Made by a program: the position numbers and the translations under genes. The notes beneath the pieces were generated by a model that worked only from the letters and a program-made list of their open reading frames with translations, made no database searches and was not told the DNA's origin. From NCBI GenBank assembly GCA_963971285.1, contig OZ020254.1, positions 18,754,932 through 18,818,931 on the forward strand: DNA of 64,000 nt. Reading direction: 5' to 3'. Positions 13,301 to 20,400 of this stretch are shown here, one piece after another. The first letter of the stretch is position 1. The number at the start of each line of letters is the position of its first letter. This DNA is from Astropecten irregularis. Taxonomy: Eukaryota; Echinodermata; Asteroidea; Paxillosida; Astropectinidae.

Positions 13301-13644
13301 CTGACGTTTCCATCCTAGCAGGATCTTTCTCAAAGGTTTAAATCTTGGTGTATTATCTTGCAGGCAATTGTGACGGCGGATATTCGCGCTGTAACTGTGA
13401 GGTTAATGACTACAACTGGAGGACAGATGAAGGGTATCTGACGGACAAGACCGATCTACCCGTTACTCAGATCGGAGTTGGTGACACTGGCAACGGTGAT
13501 GAGCAGGCGTATTTCACCCTCGAGCCGCTGTACTGTAAATACGATGAAAGCAGTAAGTCAACTTCTCTTGACACTCCAGATGTTTGCTCGCAAGCCTGTG
13601 GGAACGGGGGTGCCGAGAAGACTACAGCACCCCCACTGTTATGA
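1189..13644 (+). CDS. Gene 1 (5' partial): secreted lectin / fibrinogen-like mosaic protein, 13 exons
   Basis: Exons: 1189-1363, 3747-3917, 5134-5306, 5688-5848, 7015-7193, 7880-7927, 8355-8547, 9217-9341, 9780-9890, 10882-11010, 11706-11863, 12301-12427, 13364-13552. All junctions are AG/GT and every exon length fits the incoming and outgoing phase, giving 646 residues. Domain order: CTLD C-terminal half (1-58), Cys-rich module (59-115), WTLVF...MAIF domain (116-302), complete CTLD (303-445), CNTNAP-type fibrinogen-like domain (446-646). The 5' end is outside the window. The 3' end is unresolved. If the donor at 13,553 is not used, the frame runs on to a TGA at 13,642-13,644 (676 residues). 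If it is used, the next in-phase acceptor is at 14,216-14,217 and the gene would continue into the PAN-lectin unit. The product is presumably extracellular. No transcript evidence; the model comes from splice sites, phase and homology. Confidence 0.85.
1407..1763. repeat. TTAA-flanked MITE, copy A (intron 1)
   Basis: About 357 bp with terminal inverted repeats reading TTAAAGGTAATATCATACTT and the complement ending CCTTTAA. It lies 43 bp after the lectin exon. TTAA at both ends fits piggyBac-type target duplication, shown directly for the copy at 41,173. Other copies or parts: 8,050-8,222; 10,129-10,795; 21,748-22,055; 25,950-26,243; 41,173-41,543; 59,290-59,894; 62,058-62,414; 63,240-63,815. 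They share an internal segment resembling AAGATGGTGCTGGTAGAAAC. No transposase is encoded. Confidence 0.8.
2281..2790. repeat. Intronic minisatellite (44/59-bp units)
   Basis: About eleven tandem units of TGACCATCTGAGCACCAAGC followed by CCAGCAAGGC, with or without a 15-bp spacer (ATCTCATATTCATTT), so units alternate between ~44 and ~59 bp. The array gives open frames on the minus strand, but these only reflect the repeat. A diverged tail continues to about 2,920. Lies in the intron between exons 1 and 2 of gene 1. Confidence 0.9.
3747..3917 (+). CDS. Gene 1 exon: cysteine-rich module
   Basis: Acceptor TAACAG, donor GTATGT, phase 1 to phase 1. The 57 residues hold eleven cysteines in the pattern C-x-C-x8-C-x-C-C-x4-C-x-C-x7-C-x2-C-x3-C, with short motifs NDCACC and RCVQCG, ending in an acidic linker. 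I believe this module often precedes the WTLVF-type domain found here in the next exons, but I cannot name a family. Extracellular disulfide-bonded linker is the likely role. Confidence 0.75.
3938..4360. repeat. Foldback element with two head-to-head tRNA-like ends
   Basis: Starts with CATCAAATAACCACAAGGGA and contains an inverted tRNA-like half (GGGATTCGAACC at about 4,018), then a direct tRNA-like half at 4,239-4,318 (GATAGCTCAGTTGGTAAGAG ... GGTTCAAATCC), then CAATTTTTCTTTGTTCAC, the complement of the left subterminal sequence. Same structure at 15,637-16,014; partial copies near 6,450-6,520, 9,025-9,095, 21,335-21,455, 22,712-22,803 and 31,737-31,890. No intact cloverleaf is evident, so these are not called tRNA genes. 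Confidence 0.65.
4440..4795. repeat. Foldback element with ~80-bp inverted ends
   Basis: The left end (CCGCACACACAGCAGTG ... AACAACGTCTTGGGAATCC) is mirrored on the right (GGATTCCCAAGACAATGTT ... GTGCGTGCGGGTCAGTG). Interior carries no coding signal. Intron of gene 1. Confidence 0.65.
4850..5070. repeat. Hairpin MITE, GGGCCTTTACG family
   Basis: About 221 bp, ends GGGCCTTTACGAAATGGGGC and CTAGTTACGTAAAGGCCC, continuing inward as the mirrored block GAGGCTAGGCTTGG / CCAAGCCTAGCCTC. A second clear copy is at 26,624-26,816. A diverged copy at about 22,361-22,665 has its arms replaced by hexanucleotide arrays. Confidence 0.75.
5134..5306 (+). CDS. Gene 1 exon: start of WTLVF-type extracellular domain
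   Basis: Acceptor TTATTCAG, donor GTAAGC, phase 1 in, phase 0 out. Begins EWTLVFKHIRSSG and continues with VRDLWQGGDTYNDG. This opening is known to me from uncharacterised invertebrate extracellular proteins; I cannot give it a Pfam name. Continues in the next three exons. Confidence 0.75.
5379..5668. repeat. Foldback element, intron of gene 1
   Basis: About 290 bp with imperfect inverted ends (CAAACGACGCTAAAAAAAAC and the complement of GTTTATTTTAGCGTTTGTGC). It abuts the acceptor tract of the exon at 5688. No coding content. Confidence 0.5.
5688..5848 (+). CDS. Gene 1 exon: WTLVF domain, second segment
   Basis: Acceptor CTTTAAG, donor GTAAGG, phase 0 in, phase 2 out. Reads VKFAFYTSGGTEVMSMTFD, then a NSWYSINSL segment, ending in FSMDG. 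Consistent with a beta-rich extracellular fold. Continues in phase into 7015. Confidence 0.75.
6187..6350 (-). repeat. tRNA-derived SINE, family 2
   Basis: On the minus strand: a tRNA-like head with CTGGTGGTCTAGCC and GTGGGTTCGAATCCCAACC, then a body ending AGGGCAAGCCTAATTTGCAT. Other copies, same orientation: 9,963-10,110; 35,985-36,105; 63,030-63,155. The copy inside the palindrome arm at 36.0 kb has no obvious partner in the other arm. Confidence 0.7.
6596..6735. repeat. 140-bp MITE, GGGGTCGATTTCA family
   Basis: Ends GGGGTCGATTTCACAAAG and GGTGAAATCGACCCC; interior has ACTCGAGTTA and GCAATGCATCATAAGTCCTA. A second full copy of identical length is at 19,661-19,800, and a fragment at 6,886-6,988. 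Confidence 0.8.
7015..7193 (+). CDS. Gene 1 exon: WTLVF domain, third segment
   Basis: Acceptor TTTCTCAG, donor GTAAAT, phase 2 in, phase 1 out. Contains HYDYRRCFFINAYYAGCHAD, GWVIIKD and GGCTYDQYY. The three cysteines could form one disulfide with one left over. Closes in the 48-nt exon at 7880. Confidence 0.75.
7243..7740. repeat. ~82-bp minisatellite containing a telomere-like motif
   Basis: About six tandem units, each with TAACCCTAACCCTCTGCACC, ACACAAGACAAGAGCTG and CTCCACAGGGGGACTGG. The TAACCCTAACCC core is two telomere repeats long but sits within a larger unit. Intronic. Confidence 0.85.
7880..7927 (+). CDS. Gene 1 micro-exon: end of WTLVF domain
   Basis: A 48-nt exon after a long T tract and GTAG acceptor, donor GTAAGA, phase 1 to phase 1. 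Encodes GNFAFPEIMAIFYKYY; the MAIF ending is what I recall as typical for this domain, which supports so small an exon. Confidence 0.7.
8355..8547 (+). CDS. Gene 1 exon: CTLD2 N-terminal half
   Basis: Acceptor TTTTCGCAG, donor GTAAGG, phase 1 in, phase 2 out. Carries the first CTLD cysteines and helices: VCDDSW, SCYRAVDSAVSWQDALDACR, ADLVSINSADENAFVL. Matches the long-form CTLD start with an extra N-terminal cysteine pair. Confidence 0.85.
8625..8926. repeat. MITE, GGCCCAATTTCAT family
   Basis: Starts GGCCCAATTTCATCGAATCC and ends near CCATGAAAATGGGCCTAG. The same element in inverted orientation is at 21,056-21,326, with shared interior TTCTGCAGAATGCAT and TAACCGTGATTATTTT. Intronic in both places. 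Confidence 0.7.
9217..9341 (+). CDS. Gene 1 exon: CTLD2 core
   Basis: Acceptor TTTACAG, donor GTGAGT, phase 2 in, phase 1 out. Contains YWIGFNDLTEEGTWEWSD and TNWNTNEPND. The EPN motif is intact. Joins the final CTLD2 exon at 9780. Confidence 0.85.
9366..9665 (+). repeat. tRNA-derived SINE, family 1
   Basis: About 300 bp: tRNA-like head (GGCCTAGAGGTCTGGCGTG; B box GGGTTCGAATCC), a central AAATGGGTACCTGTGAGG block, CTCCCCAGGGAGTTGAG, and a tail ending near AATACG. Other copies: 302-1145 (interrupted), 12,946-13,160, 14,913-15,215, and a 5'-truncated one at 25,080-25,260. All are on the + strand, like the gene. Confidence 0.8.
9780..9890 (+). CDS. Gene 1 exon: CTLD2 C-terminal end
   Basis: Acceptor TTCTTACAG, donor GTAAGT, phase 1 to phase 1. 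Contains HCAVMVWSTDGKWNDASCSS and YICEYPL. Both inner cysteines, the WND motif and the last cysteine are present. With EPN in the previous exon this is the one lectin domain here with a textbook mannose-type calcium site. Confidence 0.85.
10882..11010 (+). CDS. Gene 1 exon: CNTNAP-type fibrinogen-like domain, part 1
   Basis: Acceptor TTTTCTGCAG, donor GTAGGT, phase 1 to phase 1. Reads SCAEWRRLGYTGSGYYTIDP followed by DGPG and PYKIYCDM. This matches the opening of the fibrinogen-like domain found in contactin-associated proteins and related invertebrate proteins. Continues at 11706. Confidence 0.85.
11111..11640. repeat. ~107-bp tandem array of tRNA-like fragments
   Basis: About five units containing GCTCTACCATCTGAGCTATC and TATAGTCAACTATTTTTGCT. 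Starts of the GCCATACCAG motif fall at 11,221, 11,328, 11,435 and about 11,537. In reverse complement each unit carries a tRNA-like A-box region (GATAGCTCAGATGGTAGAGC). Looks like local amplification of part of the tRNA-like foldback family. Intron of gene 1. Confidence 0.8.
11706..11863 (+). CDS. Gene 1 exon: fibrinogen-like domain, part 2
   Basis: Acceptor CTGTAG, donor GTTTGT, phase 1 in, phase 0 out. Contains GITVFHHNQEMRQHVKGYES and ISQVTALADISGECYQHIK. The VxHH...VKGYE and the ECYQHIK stretch are characteristic of the CNTNAP-type domain. Confidence 0.85.
12301..12427 (+). CDS. Gene 1 exon: fibrinogen-like domain, part 3
   Basis: Acceptor ATCGTTGCAG, donor GTAATC, phase 0 in, phase 1 out. 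Contains FECYGATMNSAYYSAWYNRN, then TYWGGAP and LCACGYH. The YWGGA and CACG motifs match the family. Confidence 0.85.
12452..12845. repeat. 394-bp TIR element flanked by TA
   Basis: A perfect terminal inverted repeat begins CACCGATCCAGTAGGCCACG and continues 4 bp further; the complement ends at 12,845. TA flanks both sides (12,450-12,451 and 12,846-12,847), fitting a Tc1/mariner-type target duplication. Lies just after the donor at 12,428. No transposase. Confidence 0.8.
13230..13340. repeat. Two direct copies of a TIR fragment
   Basis: GTTAGGAGGGCCTGACG followed by CATCCTAGCAGGAT and TTTCTCAAAGGTTTA occurs twice about 61 bp apart. This is the terminal sequence of the foldback element at 20,506-20,733 and of the minisatellite at 23,791-24,357. 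Confidence 0.75.
13364..13552 (+). CDS. Gene 1 exon: fibrinogen-like domain, end
   Basis: Acceptor TATCTTGCAG, donor GTAAGT, phase 1 to phase 1. Contains SRCNCEVNDYNWRTDEGYLT, LPVTQIGVGDTG and FTLEPLYCKYD, the standard close of the CNTNAP-type domain. Reading through the donor adds about 30 residues, including DVCSQACGNGG, before TGA at 13,642-13,644, a possible alternative terminal exon. Confidence 0.85.
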
Positions 13645-13749
13645 TGGACCTTTTTAAGATCGCCTGTTTTCGGCACTACGCATTAGCGCGCAAAGGACAG
13701 TGCGTAATCTTGTGGCAAACAAGTTTTACATAGAAACATTGAAACATCC

Positions 13750-13933
13750 GCCAGTACAGCAGTGTCCCCGCCTGTATTTTGTCCGGCAACAGAAGAATTT
13801 ACGTCCGCTGCACTCTATACTGCAGGGTGTACGTGTCCTAATCATGGGACGTACACCCTGCAATTATAGAGTGCGGCGGAGCATAAATTCTTTTGTTGCC
13901 GGACAAAAGGCAGGTGGGGACACTGCAGTAATG
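13750..13933. repeat. Hairpin foldback element between the two lectin units
   Basis: Two ~85-bp arms with a 14-nt loop. Inner arms TGCAGGGTGTACGT and ACGTACACCCTGCA lie at 13,821-13,834 and 13,849-13,862. Outer ends are CAGTGTCCCCGCCTG and CAGGTGGGGACACTG. No coding capacity. Confidence 0.8.
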
Positions 13934-14171
13934 TTGGACATTATATCGTGCCGTCGGATCGGTCTATAAGCCTGCAAAGTTTTAGTTCAAGAAAGAAGCC
14001 TTTATACTTTATTCATGACGCTGTTACACAACGACCCATGGAATGTCACTGTCGAGTCACTTGTTCCAGTGGTGTGAAATTGAGTACTTATACTTAGTTG
14101 AATCTTATGTCCGTTCGTACTATGCGTAAGTACATCGCTTAACGCAACCCCTAGCAAATATTTTACCCAGA

Positions 14172-14460
14172 ATGAACACCATCATCATAACCGTCGTATT
14201 TATTTTCTTCTCTCAAGCCGTCCTAACTGACAGGACAGATTTCGTCATGACGGCCAACAGTTATATCCTCGACAACAATGATGAGATCATTGAAGGCACT
14301 ACGTTGTCTAACTGTGCCAGTCAGTGCGTCGCTCGTACCTCGTTCATCTGTCGTTCATTTGACTTCCACCCGAGCAACGGTAACTGTTACCTCAGCTCCG
14401 AGACGGACGAGACCATCGCCCTGTCTTCCAGTACCTCCTTTACGTTCTTCCGTCGAAAGT
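14172..14460 (+). CDS. Gene 2 exon 1: signal peptide and first PAN/apple domain
   Basis: ATG at 14,172, donor GTAAGT at 14,461, phase 1 out. After the signal peptide come [43 protein letters not shown] and FFRRKC, with the cysteine spacing of a PAN domain. An internal acceptor, TTCTTCTCTCAAG ending at 14,217 after a pyrimidine tract, is in phase with the upstream exon at 13,552, so the exon could also be internal and start at 14,218. An acceptor at 14,169-14,170 would hit TGA at once if joined to the upstream exon. Confidence 0.8.
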
Positions 14461-17400
14461 GTAAGTTTATTCCTTTGTCCAATCAGGGGCTAATTTCATA
14501 GAGCTGCTTAAACACCTTTGTCCAATCAGGAGCAGTTTCATAGAGCTGCTTAAACACCTTTGTCCTATCAGGGGCCAATTTCATAGAGCTCTTTAAACAC
14601 CTTTTTCCAATCAGGGGCCAATTTCATAGAGCTGCTTAAGCAGCAAAATTTGCTTAAGCACCACAAACCTTGTTAAATAAAATCAGTATGCCAGCCAAAA
14701 CTCCTTGTGAATGTTTCATATGCTCAGCAAACAATGGTCGAATACAAGTCAAAAGCAGTAAACATCACATGAAAATTTGGTTGGTGATCCTGTTTGATCA
14801 AGGAAGACTTTTCGTGCTAATGAGCAAATTTTCTTCTTAAGCAGCTCTATAAAATTTGATCCTGATCTGTTTCCCCACTACATGATTTGAGCACAAAAAA
14901 AGCTAATCATGGGATGCTGTGGCCTAGTGGTCTGGCGTGTCGTACTCAAGGTCTTGTGGTCAATCTACAGATTGTGGGTTTGAATCCAGCCATGGGTTAG
15001 TGGTGCTTGCATCCTTGGGCAAGACGCTTTGTCACATATTGCTCCTCTTCACCCAGGTGTAAATGGGTAGCTGTGAGGGTAGAGATGGCTTTGTGTGCTT
15101 GATTAGCCTTTGTGTGCTTTACAGCAGCCGTGGCTGTATACTCCCCAGGGAGCTGAGATGGTTTCAGGAATGTTAATGTAGCCCAATGACCAGGGATAAT
15201 AGTAATACGTGTGCACAGTAAGCGTCAAAAGACAGAAAGTGTGCTTTATAGGAATAAGTACCCACCATTATTATTATTATTAATCCACAAAGCAGTCCGA
15301 GTTGGATGTGAACCCGGTTCATAGTGGTAAATTGCTTGACAAAGTTTTGTGTTTTTTGTGTCCCATACAGTTACAAGAGCAGAAAACCCCAATCGAGGTA
15401 AGAACCTATAAATGAACGTTTTTTTACCACACTTTTGTTTCAGATTATTTTTTATTGTGTGCCAATTTTAACCCTTCAAAATATTTTTAAGAAAATGTTC
15501 CAGATTTCATCAAACGTTTCTTTCAAGATGACTGAAAACAAAATACCTTGGGGAAAACTCAAATTGTTCAACAAAATCACTTTTAAAATGTTCTTCAAAA
15601 TTCCATGCTCAGCAAAAGTTATCACAGATCGATGAAATGACTGGATTGGAGAGTGAACAAATTGACTGGAGCGGGATTCGAACCCGCGACCTCCTGAATA
15701 CCGTACCGGTGCTCTTACCAACTGAGCTATCCAGCCCTATGTTGGTGGTGACCCCAATGGTCAATTATCTTTGTTCGTTTGGTAGTCAGAAGCCATGAAA
15801 CCACTCACATACCGCTATATCCCAAGGATCATTTTATCGATACTCGCAGCAATGCTGCAACCTGGGAACGGTACATGGGGGATCACTGAAAGAGGATGCA
15901 GCTTTTTTATCAATATAACCGGGTCGCTGGTTCGAATCCTGCTGCAGTCACTTTTACTTTGTTCACTTTTCAATGATTTAATCCAGTCAGTTTCCCTTGT
16001 GGTTATTTGATGATTTTTGATTCCTTTGTTTTTTTGTAAAATTGTTCTAGAATCCAACCACTGTGCTAGTGGATGGGCTGAATATAACTCACATTGTTAC
16101 TATGCTGGAACCAGCAAGAAATCTTGGTACAATGCTGAGCTGCAATGCGAGACGCAAGGAGGTAAGCAAAGTTTCAAATACCGCTTAGCAAGTTAAGGAG
16201 CTTTGAATACCGCTTAGCAAGTTAAGGAGCTATGAATACCGCTTAGCAAGTTTAAGAGCTTTGAATACTGCTTAGCAAGTTAAGGAGCTTTGAATACCGC
16301 TTATCAACTTTAGGAGCTTTGAATACCGCTTAGCAAGGTAAGGAGCTTTGAATACCGCTTAGCAAGTTTAGGAGCTTTGAATACCGCTTATCAACTTTAG
16401 GAGCTTTGAATACCGCTTAGCAAGGTAAGGAGCTTTGAATACCGCTTAGCAAGTTAAGGAGCTTTGAATACCGCTTAGCAAGTTTTTCACCCAAAAAGAG
16501 TATAATTTATGGCTGTGTCCGAAATTGTTGTCTAGAGCTATGGTCTAGGTCTACAGCTACAGCTACGTCTATGGAAGCGCTTTAGCCATTGGAATTCGGA
16601 CGCTGCTTCGGCTACGTATTGCGCCCTCAAGTGATATTTAGCTGTTTCGCATGCAGCGGAACAGCTTTTGTTTTTGTTATTTTTTTTTTCTTCTTTTTTT
16701 TTTTTTATTTTTTCTTTTTCCACTTTTTTCCCATAGACTTTACACAGGGATTTTCTACAAGTCACTTCTACCATTATGCCAATTCCGATCAACTTCATAC
16801 TTGGCACATAGTTAGACCACCACCCCGAATAGTGTCCCGCGTATGTACGTCATCGTGACGTCATCATGTGCACAATTACGTCATCATTAAAGTGCAAATG
16901 TTAGGGCTCTTTATCTCTGGAACGGCAAGTCCGATGCAACTCAAACTTGGTATGTAAGTATACGGGGACGTGTTATAGACAAAAATTGCAGTCACGTGTT
17001 GATGACGTCATCATGTGATTTTATACGAATTATTAAATTTTTGGACCTTTTCTTTATATCTCATGAACGACAAAAGGTATTTTCGAAATTCTTTCTGCAA
17101 AATGTTTGTTAGGTTATAGGCATATGCCACAATTTACCAAAAAGGTGTGACGTCATGATGACGTCATCAAAAAGCCGATTTTCAGATTAACATATAAGGG
17201 AATATCCAATGGTGATGAAACTTGGTGGGTAGGTAGGGAATGATACTAGTATTGCAAATGTGAAATGACGTCACGATGACGTCATCGGCTGATTTTTTAT
17301 TGATTTTTGAATAATTAATTTTGCCAGTTTTTCCCAGAAACACATATACCCGGTAAGCGAATATCTGATCGTAATGAAACTTTGTGGGTAGGTAGGAAAC

Positions 17401-20400
17401 GGTACTAGTATCCTAAATGTGAAGTGACGTCGATTGAATTTTTATTGATTTTTTTAAATCATTAATTTTGCCATTTAGAGTCAAACATAACACAAAACAC
17501 GAGCCTTGGAAATTCTTGGACCGCTGATATGGCTATCCATAGTAGTGGGCCAATTGTGTACATGTAAACGTAGTACGACGAGCTAGAAAATCAGTCATTT
17601 TGCTGTTTCCACCGCCCATGCACAACCATACATACTTTGCGCGGTGGCCTATAGTAGACTCTGCCATTTCTGTGTTTCTCATGGTCGTGTGTATTTACAT
17701 GTATCTATATGTATATTAATGGACGAGTGACGACGCTCCTTATAGTTGTTTACGACAATTAAAACACCGCAATTTCTCTGTACTGGGACAATTGCGTTCA
17801 TGTTTGTTTTTCATATTATTTATAAAAAAAAAAGCGAAACAGCTCAGTGTTTGTCAACAAACACATCTAGTTAAGTTTATTTTTCTGACGTCATCGAATT
17901 ATCGTCTGCTCGAACAACTCGATCGTCCGTGTTGAGCAAAATGTTTGTTTACAACGGGCGATCAACTTCATCAGGATGGATGATTATGATAAACTCGAAG
18001 AACAGTAATTCTGACAGTAAAACCAGAACCGAACAAAAAATTCACATTTGTGTGTTTCCGTTGACCCCGAACAACTCAGCATGATCAGTCGCCATTTTGC
18101 GCAGATCAAGACAACACTTCTTACAGCTAGATTTTGATGACGTCATAGCCGTAGCTCTAGCTGTAGACAGCATTTCGGACAGCGCTTCAAAATGGCCGCT
18201 GTAGACAATAGCCGTAGACCTAGCTCTAGACAACCCTTTCGGACAAGGCCTTAGTCTCATGGTGTTACAATTATTTTATGTACTTCCGCCATGCAAAGCT
18301 TTAAATCTGAATTATCCTTTGTTCTTCTGCTTCTCTGTCTATTCTGGTTTAGAATCTCTTTTGTTTGAGCACAGCCGCATCTCTCACTGTATGATGTATC
18401 TTTGTAGGTTACCTGGTTACCGTTGACGACGATGCGGAACATCAATTCCTGACGGAGATTGGTCGATGGGCGAATCCTTCCGAAGAATATTTCTGGATCG
18501 GGATCAATGACATCGAAAATGACGGTAAATATTACAAAAATTAAATTTGTTTCAACTTAATGTTAACATTTTACAAAATATGAACAAATTGTGCGTTTGT
18601 TTTGGTAACAAACGTCATTGAAATAATCCTAGTTGCCCTGCAAACAATATACAGTTAAACGCTGATATAACAAACACTGCTTTACAGAACATTCGGCTTT
18701 TACCAAACATTATCCCTGGCTCCCAATTTGTGTGTACAAACTTCCCTTTTGAAAAAAATCAGAAGATTTCACAGAAACAGGAAAATGAATACTTGTTCAA
18801 ATCAAATTTTGGCCGTTTGTAATTCCTGAAAAATTATGAAAAATTTTCAAAGAACATGTAAGTGAAAAACAATCAAAAGAGGGCGCCCTTCATTGGACAA
18901 GAGGGTGCTTTTTAAAAATAGCTGCTTGAAAAATTATGGAAAATTTTCATTCATGTATGTACGTACAGCGACACAAATGTAGAACATGTATGTGAAAAGC
19001 AAACAAAAGAGGGCGCACTTCATTGGAAAAGAGGGCGCTTTATAAAAATGACTGCCATACCAAACAAATTTTGTGCATCCCAATTTTGTTATATAAGCGT
19101 TCCACTGTATCGCACAAGTTCCTCTATCTTCCTGTTTTGCGGCAGTTTTCATTTACATATTTTTTGCTCAGATTCATGGGTAAACGTGGACCAATCAAGT
19201 GCCAGCTATTCAAGATGGCGATCTGGCGAGCCAAACGGCGGTGAGCTTGAGAACGGAGCAGTCATGTCGGCTTACACCAATCTGGACTGGATCGACGTTG
19301 GAGTAGATCTTACTTACCAGTTCTTCTGTGAAACCACCATTGGTAAGAGGAAACCGCGGAACCGATTTCACAAAACACCACGATTGATCTTACATTTATG
19401 TTGTCAATATCACCATAGTGATAGACTATGCAAATTAGGCTTAGGCTGCATCTGTTGTTTAGAGGTACTGTAGGCCTAGGTCTTCGCTTCATTGGAAATA
19501 TGCGGAGACGCCAAGACAATAGACCTAGCCATAGCTCTGGAAGCCTGTTTCGGACACAATCTTAATTTGCGTATTCGTTACCCGCTGTGATATTGGATTG
19601 GACTTACCCTGCTGGGGTAGTCGGTAGTCGGTAGCTCGGTAGTCTAGTAGTATGACATCTGGGGTCGATTTCATGAAGCCCTACGAGCGATCGTAACTCG
19701 AGTTACGAAGGATAATCCATTGTATCATATGTAGGTCTACAATGCATCATAAGTCCTATGACTGATAGTAAGTTACGATAAGTTTGGTTAGATCAACCCC
19801 AGGTTTAGTAAGCAGAATCCCACATTGCATGATTTTTTTCATGCCCTCTCGAAAACAACTTTTTATTCTTTTAAGTCCTCACTGTCAGTGGCTTTCTGGG
19901 GCCCTGTGTTGGACGATTTCCATTTAAAGTGCGTTCGAGTAGGTCACCTAGGTCGCTCCAAGTCCCAAGCTCCAAGCCCCCGTACCGTTTGATTAGGTCT
20001 GACGTCATACTCGGGGTTCACCCAGGGCAGCCACCAGTGGCAAACACCTCACATGAATTTAAGATGGCGGAAAGGTATTAAGCAAGCGTTCGATAAGCCC
20101 GGCTGTGGTGGCTGATCTGGGTGACGTGACCCGTATTGACCGAGGGAAGCTACTCGAACGCACCTTAAAAGAGTTTCTTCTCTAACCCCTCCTTTGCCTG
20201 CTTTCCCTTTCTCTTAATCAGGCGCCGGTGCCATTCCTGCTCCCACCACCCATTCCCTCTGCAAATCGGGCTGGCTCTACGACGATCACAGCTGCTACTT
20301 GTTCTCTACCGGCACCCACAGCTGGCAGAATGCCCGGTCAACCTGCCAGGGCAGCGACTCTGACCTGGTGGTCATCCAGTCGGACCGAGAGTGGACCTTT

